Below, piece after piece: positions 35,899 through 41,285 of a DNA stretch of 41,285 nt. The position numbers and the translations under genes are program-made. Location of the stretch: positions 1 through 41,285 of the forward strand of contig NZ_LLWQ01000211.1 in NCBI RefSeq assembly GCF_001447385.1, read 5' to 3'. The number at the start of each line of letters is the position of its first letter. Within the stretch, counting starts at the first letter, position 1. Origin of the DNA: Paracoccus sp. MKU1. GTDB taxonomy: Bacteria > Pseudomonadota > Alphaproteobacteria > Rhodobacterales > Rhodobacteraceae. Below the pieces are notes generated by a model that worked only from the letters and a program-made list of their open reading frames with translations, had not been told where the DNA came from and did no database searches.

Positions 35899-35972
35899 GG
35901 CTTTCTCCTGTCGTAACGATGGATGCACTGAGAGAAGCGCGGCCGGGCACCGGCTAGCAAGTGACAAACCCG

Positions 35973-36866
35973 TCAGCGCAGGAAGATCAGCGCCATGCCC
36001 GCGACCGCGATCAGCGCCCCCGCCCATGAGGTCGCCGAGGGCCGCGCCCGGGTCATCGCCCAAAGCACCGGCAGGATCAGCACCGGCGACAGCGCCGAGA
36101 GCGTCGAGACGATGCCAACCTTGCCGCCTTGCAGCGCGAACATCAGCAGCGTCATGCCGGTGACCATGGCGATCAGGCCGGAAAGCGCCGTCAGGACCAG
36201 CACGCGCGGCGTGGGCCGGCCCAGCGGCTGGACCGCGCGGATCGGCAGCGCCATCAGCAGGATCAGGCAGACCACCGCCACGCCCACCCGCACCAGCGAG
36301 GCGACATAGGGATCGAAGCCCGTCGCCATCACCGGCCGCGCGATCAACGACCCCAGCGCCTGCCCCGCCGCCGCCATCAGCCCGAAGCCCGAGGCGATCC
36401 AGACCGAGCCCTGCACCGCCTCGAAACGGTGCCCGCCCGAGCGGCCGGGACGCCCCAGCACCGCCATGGCGACGCCGGCGGTCGAAAGCGCGACACCCAG
36501 CACGGCGGGCAGCGAAAGCTCCTCGCCCAAGGCCAGCCAGCCCATCAGCGCCGCCATCGGCGCGTTCAGCGCGAACAGCGCCCCCGAGCGCCTGGGCCCC
36601 AGCCGGATCAGCGCCACGTAAAGCAGCGTATCGCCCAGGAAGATGCCGATCACGCCCGAGAGCGACAGCCGCCACAGGTCCTCGACCGAGATGCCGTGCC
36701 AGCGCCCGGTGGCGATGACGATCGCCGCCAGCATGGCCGCGACCATGGCCTGGCGCAGCCGGTTGAAGCCGAAGGGCCCCAGCGCCTGCGCCGCCGATTG
36801 CGACAGGATGCCGGTGATCGCCCAGCAGGCCGCCGCGCCCAATGCGGCGAGTTCATGCACCGGCAT
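35973..36866 (-). CDS. EamA/DMT-family transporter
   Basis: The 297-residue protein has ten hydrophobic helices in two EamA repeats, ending [17 protein letters not shown]. Members export amino acids, nucleosides or other metabolites; nothing here identifies the substrate. I chose the ATG at 36866 ([10 protein letters not shown]) because GGAGAGGGCGCGG precedes it; the ATG at 36893 has no ribosome site. It is divergent from the OsmC gene. Confidence 0.85.
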   Translation of the reverse strand: MPVHELAALGAAACWAITGILSQSAAQALGPFGFNRLRQAMVAAMLAAIVIATGRWHGISVEDLWRLSLSGVIGIFLGDTLLYVALIRLGPRRSGALFALNAPMAALMGWLALGEELSLPAVLGVALSTAGVAMAVLGRPGRSGGHRFEAVQGSVWIASGFGLMAAAGQALGSLIARPVMATGFDPYVASLVRVGVAVVCLILLMALPIRAVQPLGRPTPRVLVLTALSGLIAMVTGMTLLMFALQGGKVGIVSTLSALSPVLILPVLWAMTRARPSATSWAGALIAVAGMALIFLR

Positions 36867-36972
36867 CCGCGCCCTCTCCCCCTCGTTCCCCATGCGGGAT
36901 AGGCCGGCGATTGAACCCGTGCAAGGGATCGCGCGTTCAGCCGGCAGGTCACGGCAGAAAAGGAGAACGGCG

Positions 36973-37395
36973 ATGATCGTGAATTCCGGTTCGGCGAAAT
37001 GGGAAGGCGGGCTCAAGGACGGCAAGGGGGCGCTTTCCACCAAGTCCGGGGCGCTGAGCAGCCAGCCCTATGGCTTCAACACCCGCTTCGAGGGTCTGCC
37101 CGGCACCAACCCCGAGGAGTTGATCGGCGCGGCCCATGCCGCCTGTTTCAGCATGGCGCTGTCGGCGATTCTGCAAGAGGCGGGGATCGGCAATGTCCGC
37201 ATCGAGACCACGTCCGAGATCGGGCTGGCCAAGGAGGGCGACGGCTTCGCCATCAAGACGGCGCATCTGAACACCAGGATCTGGGGCGACGGCGACAAGG
37301 CGGTGATCGAGGAATGCGCCCGCAAGGCCGAAAAGGGCTGCCCGGTCAGCAGGGTGCTGAATGCCGAGGTGACGATGGACGTGACGGTGGGGTAA
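36973..37395 (+). CDS. osmC: OsmC-family peroxiredoxin
   Basis: The 140-residue protein has the two redox cysteines of OsmC/Ohr: Cys58 in AAHAACFSMALS and Cys123 in KGCPVSRVL, with the FNTRFEGLPGTNPEELIGAAH lead-in of OsmC rather than Ohr. It reduces organic hydroperoxides. AAAAGGAGAACGGCG precedes the ATG. Confidence 0.93.
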   Translation: MIVNSGSAKWEGGLKDGKGALSTKSGALSSQPYGFNTRFEGLPGTNPEELIGAAHAACFSMALSAILQEAGIGNVRIETTSEIGLAKEGDGFAIKTAHLNTRIWGDGDKAVIEECARKAEKGCPVSRVLNAEVTMDVTVG

Positions 37396-37704
37396 GAGCG
37401 GCCATGCGGCGCGGCCTTGCGCCGTGCCGCATGCGGTCCGAGGTGGCGGTCATGCGGGACAAAGCTGACCTTCGCATCTTAACGTGAAGTGCCGCTCTGC
37501 AGACCAAAGCTTCCATTGTGAGGACGGCAAGCAGCTCCGAAGACCGCACTGAGATGAACGAGGCGAGTGACCGCTTGGCTCAAATGTCCTTCACCTGTTG
37601 CTCCTGCACCACCACCCCCCACATCCAAATACAGCTGTCGCTTAACGCTTATTTTCGGCAGATAATGGGTGAGCAGCACCTGATTCGTCATTCAAGGTAG
37701 ATCG
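37396..37704. other. 309-base gap at the left edge of an AT-richer island
   Basis: No gene is supported. GC content visibly falls from about 37480 onwards. A minus frame at 37479-37691 lacks family resemblance and plausible codon use. The stretch CACCACCACCCCCC near 37609 is a short low-complexity run. The drop in GC relative to both flanks suggests horizontally acquired or decaying DNA. Confidence 0.5.
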
Positions 37705-37893
37705 ATGTTCAGTTTTTTCAGAGATTTTCGTTCGAGCGATAAGTTCATGAACCGGTTGGCCTTGGAAATAGGAGTTGATCGCCGTCTCTTCAAAACAGCA
37801 CTGACTGAGCTAGGGATTAACTTCGCAACTCTAGAGAAAGAATTTAAACAGCGAGCGGTGCGTGAGCGTGAGTCAGGTTTCAGCGATGAGTAG
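37705..37893 (+). CDS. small hypothetical protein in AT-richer island
   Basis: The 62-residue frame (MFSFFRDFRSSDKFMNRLAL, EIGVDRRLFKTALTELGINF, ending ERESGFSDE) uses AT-rich codons unlike the rest of the window and has coherent helical composition. AAGGTAGATCG precedes the ATG, a fair ribosome site. I recognise no family. The TAG stop is followed in the same frame by the next small ORF. Confidence 0.5.
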   Translation: MFSFFRDFRSSDKFMNRLALEIGVDRRLFKTALTELGINFATLEKEFKQRAVRERESGFSDE

Positions 37894-37911
37894 ATAATCC
37901 AGCGGGCATGC

Positions 37912-38079
37912 ATGGGGATTATCTCCTACGCCCGAATCGGAGCATCAAATCTCATTGTAAGATTTGGGGAGCAGCCTGAAATTGAAGCTTTTATGTTCGC
38001 AATGATTGATTATCAAGAGACACATATAGATGTCGTTGATGATCCAGAGGCATATCGCCGAGACAGAATGCATCAGTAA
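37912..38079 (+). CDS. small hypothetical protein or C-terminal fragment
   Basis: A 55-codon frame encodes MGIISYARIGASNLIVRFGE, QPEIEAFMFAMIDYQETHID and VVDDPEAYRRDRMHQ, an ordered, protein-like sequence despite its size. It is in the same frame as the 62-residue ORF upstream, separated by a TAG and six codons. It could be a separate gene, or the tail of one gene broken by that stop. Its opening strand looks like the middle of a domain, which favours a fragment. No family recognised. Confidence 0.4.
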   Translation: MGIISYARIGASNLIVRFGEQPEIEAFMFAMIDYQETHIDVVDDPEAYRRDRMHQ

Positions 38080-38264
38080 AGCGGAAATACATACCGAAAT
38101 TCTCAATTTGGATAGGGCGAAGGCTACGAACGCCGCGCATAGCTGCCGTCCATAACGAGCGCAGCATCTGTCAAACTGGGCTCATCGCCGCCGTTCAGGA
38201 ACCGGGGGCGACACGCGCGCCCCGCGGCCTGCCGGACAAGCCGGGCTTGTGCCGGGACCGGCGC

Positions 38265-39860
38265 CTATACCATCATTTCCTTCGTCGCCGTCAGCTTCAA
38301 CTCGGGATGGTCGCGCTGCACGCGGTCGATGTCCCATTGCAGGCGGGTCAGGTAAACCAGATCGCCGTCATGGTCCTGCGCCATATGGCCCTTGTTTCCT
38401 TGCGCGAAGGCTTCGACCTTATCCTTCGGCCCCGAAACCCAGCGCGCCGAGGTGAATTGCGAGGACTCGAAACGCACCGGTAGGCCGTATTCCAGCTCGA
38501 TGCGGCTGGCCAGCACCTCGAATTGCAGCGCGCCGACCACGCCGACGATGAAGCCCGAGCCGATCATCGGCTTGAAGACCTTGGCGGCGCCCTCCTCGGC
38601 GAATTGCATCAGCGCCTTTTCCAGGTGCTTGGCCTTCATCGGGTCGCCCGCGCGCACGGTCTGCAAAAGCTCGGGCGCAAAGCTCGGGATGCCGGTGAAG
38701 CGCAGCGCCTCGCCCTCGGTCAGCGCATCGCCGATGCGCAGTTGGCCGTGGTTCGGGATGCCGATGATATCGCCCGCCCAGGCCTCCTCGGCCAGTTCGC
38801 GGTCGGCGGCCAGGAACAGCACCGGGTTCGACACCGCCATCGGCTTTTTCGACCGCACATGCAGCAGTTTCATCCCCCGCTCGAAATGCCCCGAGGCCAG
38901 GCGGACGAAGGCCACCCGGTCGCGATGCTTGGGGTCCATGTTCGCCTGCACTTTGAAGACGAAGCCGGTCACCGGCTTTTCCTCGGGCGCGATCTGGCGC
39001 TCGGCGGCATTCTGCGGCTGCGGCTGGGGGCCGAACTCGCCGATGCCGGTCATCAGCTCCTTGACGCCGAAGCTGTTGATGGCGCTACCGAACCAGATCG
39101 GCGTCATGTGCCCTTCCAGGAAGGACTTGCGGTCGAAGGCAGGCAGCAGTTCGCGCGCCATCTCCAGCTCTTCGCGCAGCTTTTCCAGCAGATCGGCGGG
39201 GACGTGATCGGCCAGCTTCGGATCGTCCAGGCCGGAAATCTGGATCGACTCGGCCACTTTGTTGCGGTCGGCGCGGTCCATGATCTCCAGCCGGTCGTTG
39301 AGCAGGTCATAGGCACCGACGAAATCGCGGCCCATGCCGATCGGCCAGGAGGCGGGGGTCACGTCGATGGCCAGGTTTTCCTGGATCTCGTCGATGATCT
39401 CGAAGGTGTCGCGGCTTTCGCGGTCCATCTTGTTGCAGAAGGTCAGGATCGGCAGGTCGCGCAGCCGGCAGACCTCGAACAGCTTGCGGGTCTGGCTCTC
39501 GACCCCCTTGGCGCCGTCGATGACCATGATCGCCGCGTCCACGGCGGTCAGCGTGCGATAGGTGTCCTCGGAGAAATCGCTGTGGCCGGGCGTGTCGACC
39601 AGGTTGAAGCGATAGGGCCCGAAATCGAAGCTCATGGCCGAGGCGGAAACCGAGATGCCGCGGTCCTGCTCCATCTTCATGAAGTCCGAGCGCGTGCGCC
39701 GCGCCTCGCCCTTGGCGCGGACCTGGCCGGCCATCTGGATCGCGCCGCCGAACAGCAGGAATTTCTCGGTCAGCGTGGTCTTGCCCGCGTCCGGGTGCGA
39801 GATGATCGCAAAGGTGCGGCGGCGGGCGATTTCGGGCGGAAGATCGGGACGGTTCATCAT
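38265..39860 (-). CDS. prfC: peptide chain release factor 3
   Basis: RF3 is the GTPase that recycles RF1/RF2 from the ribosome. The 531-residue protein has the P-loop SHPDAGKTT at 21-29, MEQDRGISV (switch I), DTPGHSDFSEDTYR, NKMDRE, and the RF3-specific C-terminal half (QFEVLASRIELEYGLPVRFE). Start at 39860 of a tandem ATG pair, with AAAGGGCCGGGC upstream. A weak bulged hairpin CCGG-ACAAG...CTTGT-GCCGG lies beyond the stop at about 38230-38256. Confidence 0.95.
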   Translation of the reverse strand: MMNRPDLPPEIARRRTFAIISHPDAGKTTLTEKFLLFGGAIQMAGQVRAKGEARRTRSDFMKMEQDRGISVSASAMSFDFGPYRFNLVDTPGHSDFSEDTYRTLTAVDAAIMVIDGAKGVESQTRKLFEVCRLRDLPILTFCNKMDRESRDTFEIIDEIQENLAIDVTPASWPIGMGRDFVGAYDLLNDRLEIMDRADRNKVAESIQISGLDDPKLADHVPADLLEKLREELEMARELLPAFDRKSFLEGHMTPIWFGSAINSFGVKELMTGIGEFGPQPQPQNAAERQIAPEEKPVTGFVFKVQANMDPKHRDRVAFVRLASGHFERGMKLLHVRSKKPMAVSNPVLFLAADRELAEEAWAGDIIGIPNHGQLRIGDALTEGEALRFTGIPSFAPELLQTVRAGDPMKAKHLEKALMQFAEEGAAKVFKPMIGSGFIVGVVGALQFEVLASRIELEYGLPVRFESSQFTSARWVSGPKDKVEAFAQGNKGHMAQDHDGDLVYLTRLQWDIDRVQRDHPELKLTATKEMMV

Positions 39861-39909
39861 GCCCGGCCCTTTAGCGCGCGCCGCGTCCGGCCTCAAATGG
39901 AATCGGGCC

Positions 39910-40659
39910 TCAGACGAATTGTTCGCGGATCAGTCGCTCCTCGAGCCCGTGGCCTGGGTCGAAGAGCAGGTGGTGGCGGATGGTGTTTTCCGAGCGGATC
40001 TCGACCCAGAGCACCGAATCGACGCCCCGCGAATCGGCATCGGCCATCACCGGGCGCTTGTCGGGCTCCAGGACGTCGATGCGTACCGTCGCCGACTTGG
40101 GCAGGATCGCGCCCCGCCAGCGCCGCGGCCGGAAGGGCGCGATGGCGGTCAGCGCCAGCACGTCGGAACCCAGCGGCAGGATCGGCCCGTTCGCCGAATA
40201 GTTATAGGCGGTCGATCCGGCGGGGGTCGAAACCAGCATACCGTCGCAGATCAGCTCCTCCATCCGCACCCTTCCATTCACGCTGATGCGCAGCCGCGCC
40301 GCCTGCGGACCGGCGCGCAGCATGCTGACCTCGTTGATCGCCAGCGCGCAATGCTCGTGCCCGTCGGTGGTGCCGGCGGTCATGGCCAGCGGATTGACCA
40401 CGGTTTCCTCGGCCGCCAGGATGCGGCCGGGCAGGTCGTCCTCGCTATAGGCGTTCATCAGGAAGCCCACGGTGCCCCGGTTCATGCCATAGACAGGCAG
40501 GCCGCGATTCTGATGCATGACCGACAGCATCAGCCCGTCGCCCCCCAGCGCCACGATCACCTCGGCTTCGCGGATCGGCACATGGCCGTAGCGCGCGGAC
40601 AGCGTCTCGGCGGCGGTCACGGCGGTTTCGGTGCTGGAGGCGATGAAATGCAGCTTCAT
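39910..40659 (-). CDS. nadK: NAD kinase
   Basis: The 249-residue protein has the GGDG motif at 39-42 (VALGGDGLMLSVMH), NRGTVGFLMN and TPAGSTAYNYSANGPILP, all diagnostic for NadK, which phosphorylates NAD to NADP. It is about 50 residues shorter than the E. coli enzyme, normal for alphaproteobacteria. It lies 49 bases upstream of prfC on the same strand. Confidence 0.94.
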   Translation of the reverse strand: MKLHFIASSTETAVTAAETLSARYGHVPIREAEVIVALGGDGLMLSVMHQNRGLPVYGMNRGTVGFLMNAYSEDDLPGRILAAEETVVNPLAMTAGTTDGHEHCALAINEVSMLRAGPQAARLRISVNGRVRMEELICDGMLVSTPAGSTAYNYSANGPILPLGSDVLALTAIAPFRPRRWRGAILPKSATVRIDVLEPDKRPVMADADSRGVDSVLWVEIRSENTIRHHLLFDPGHGLEERLIREQFV

Positions 40660-40802
40660 GCGGCCATCATGGCGCGCGGCGGGGCGGGCGCAAGTCCCTT
40701 TGGCGCATGGGACAATCTACCACCAAGGCGTCGCATCCGTCCTAGCGGGGCGCGAGGAAAGGCGCTAGAAGGCCGGCAAGCCGCTTTTTGCATGAGGACC
40801 AG

Positions 40803-41285
40803 ATGACCGACACCGGATTCTTCACCGAGACGCTGGACAGCCGCGACCCTGCCATTTTCGGCGCCATCCGTCAGGAGCTTGGGCGCCAGCGCGAGGAGAT
40901 CGAGCTGATCGCCTCGGAAAACATCGTCAGCCGCGCGGTGCTGGAGGCGCAGGGCTCGGTGCTGACCAACAAATATGCCGAGGGCTACCCGGGCAAGCGC
41001 TATTACGGCGGCTGCCAATATGTCGATATCGTCGAGGACCTGGCCATCGAACGCGCCAAGGCACTCTTCGGCTGCGGATACGCCAACGTGCAGCCGAATT
41101 CGGGCTCGCAGATGAACCAGGCGGTGTTCCTGGCGCTGCTCAGCCCGGGCGACACCTTCATGGGGCTCGACCTGAACTCGGGCGGCCACCTGACGCATGG
41201 CTCGCCGGTCAACATGTCGGGCAAGTGGTTCAACGTCGTCTCCTACGGCGTGCGCCAGCAGGACCAGCTGCTGGACATGGAGGAG
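40803..41285 (+). CDS. glyA: serine hydroxymethyltransferase (3' end outside window)
   Basis: The visible 161 residues match GlyA from its start: [57 protein letters not shown] and [15 protein letters not shown]. The PLP lysine is beyond the window. GlyA converts serine and tetrahydrofolate into glycine and methylene-THF, the co-substrate ThyX uses. ATG at 40803 follows ATGAGGACCAG. The 143-base gap before it shows no riboswitch I recognise. Confidence 0.95.
   Translation, partial: MTDTGFFTETLDSRDPAIFGAIRQELGRQREEIELIASENIVSRAVLEAQGSVLTNKYAEGYPGKRYYGGCQYVDIVEDLAIERAKALFGCGYANVQPNSGSQMNQAVFLALLSPGDTFMGLDLNSGGHLTHGSPVNMSGKWFNVVSYGVRQQDQLLDMEE

Noticed and set aside
40660..40802. Riboswitch before glyA
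   Set aside because: No conserved core of SAM/SAH, glycine or THF riboswitches was recognised, only a short GC-rich leader.

Overview
The window is high-GC, densely coded bacterial chromosome that looks like an alphaproteobacterium of the Rhodobacteraceae, most likely Paracoccus or a close relative. The pointers are an EcfG-type sigma factor with stress genes, the tauR/tauABC-tauXY-xsc-tauZ-pta taurine operon, fabA-fabB-fabI in one run, SdhE beside an aspartate aminotransferase, thyX, and ErpA divergent from dgt. Genus assignment is inference from gene content; no rRNA is present. No tRNA, rRNA, CRISPR array, transposase or phage gene was seen.

Region 1 (1-4360) is a general-stress block. 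It holds the 3' part of an EcfG-like sigma factor, a truncated DUF892 (YciF-like) relic, a small membrane protein, an SDR dehydrogenase, several tiny hydrophilic proteins (one DUF3008) and two divergent PRC-barrel proteins that are paralogues. Four sites of the form GGAAC-N16-xGTT (one with a mismatch) lie in the two divergent intergenic gaps, so the block reads as a local EcfG regulon.

Region 2 (4667-14929) is a complete taurine dissimilation unit. TauABC imports taurine, the TauXY dehydrogenase deaminates it to sulfoacetaldehyde, Xsc splits that into sulfite and acetyl phosphate, Pta makes acetyl-CoA, and TauZ is a likely sulfur-oxyanion exporter. The MocR-type activator TauR is divergent, and a two-repeat operator lies directly against its start codon.

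Region 3 (14930-20396) carries the unsaturated fatty-acid genes fabA-fabB-fabI with an overlapping alpha/beta hydrolase, then a gene-poor stretch with a PutA relic, then an Ldh2-family oxidoreductase. Region 4 (20397-30262) holds a zinc-type COG0523 GTPase with a Zur-like operator and a coupled DUF6525 protein, a LysR regulator and aspartate ammonia-lyase, aspartate aminotransferase, SdhE, an LdtR-like MarR regulator, glyoxalase I, ThyX, an orphan BMP-family binding protein and 3-hydroxybutyrate dehydrogenase.

Region 5 (30263-41285) begins with a candidate small RNA gene (near-consensus promoter plus intrinsic terminator) antisense to the leader of a YejA-like binding-protein operon that also encodes an entericidin lipoprotein and an acidic protein. 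Exonuclease III, ErpA, dGTPase, a DUF305 protein, an EamA transporter and an OsmC protein follow, then an AT-richer island with two tiny ORFs, then prfC, nadK and the 5' part of glyA. Five copies of one intergenic palindromic repeat, four at or near gene 3' ends and two of them facing each other, recur across the window.
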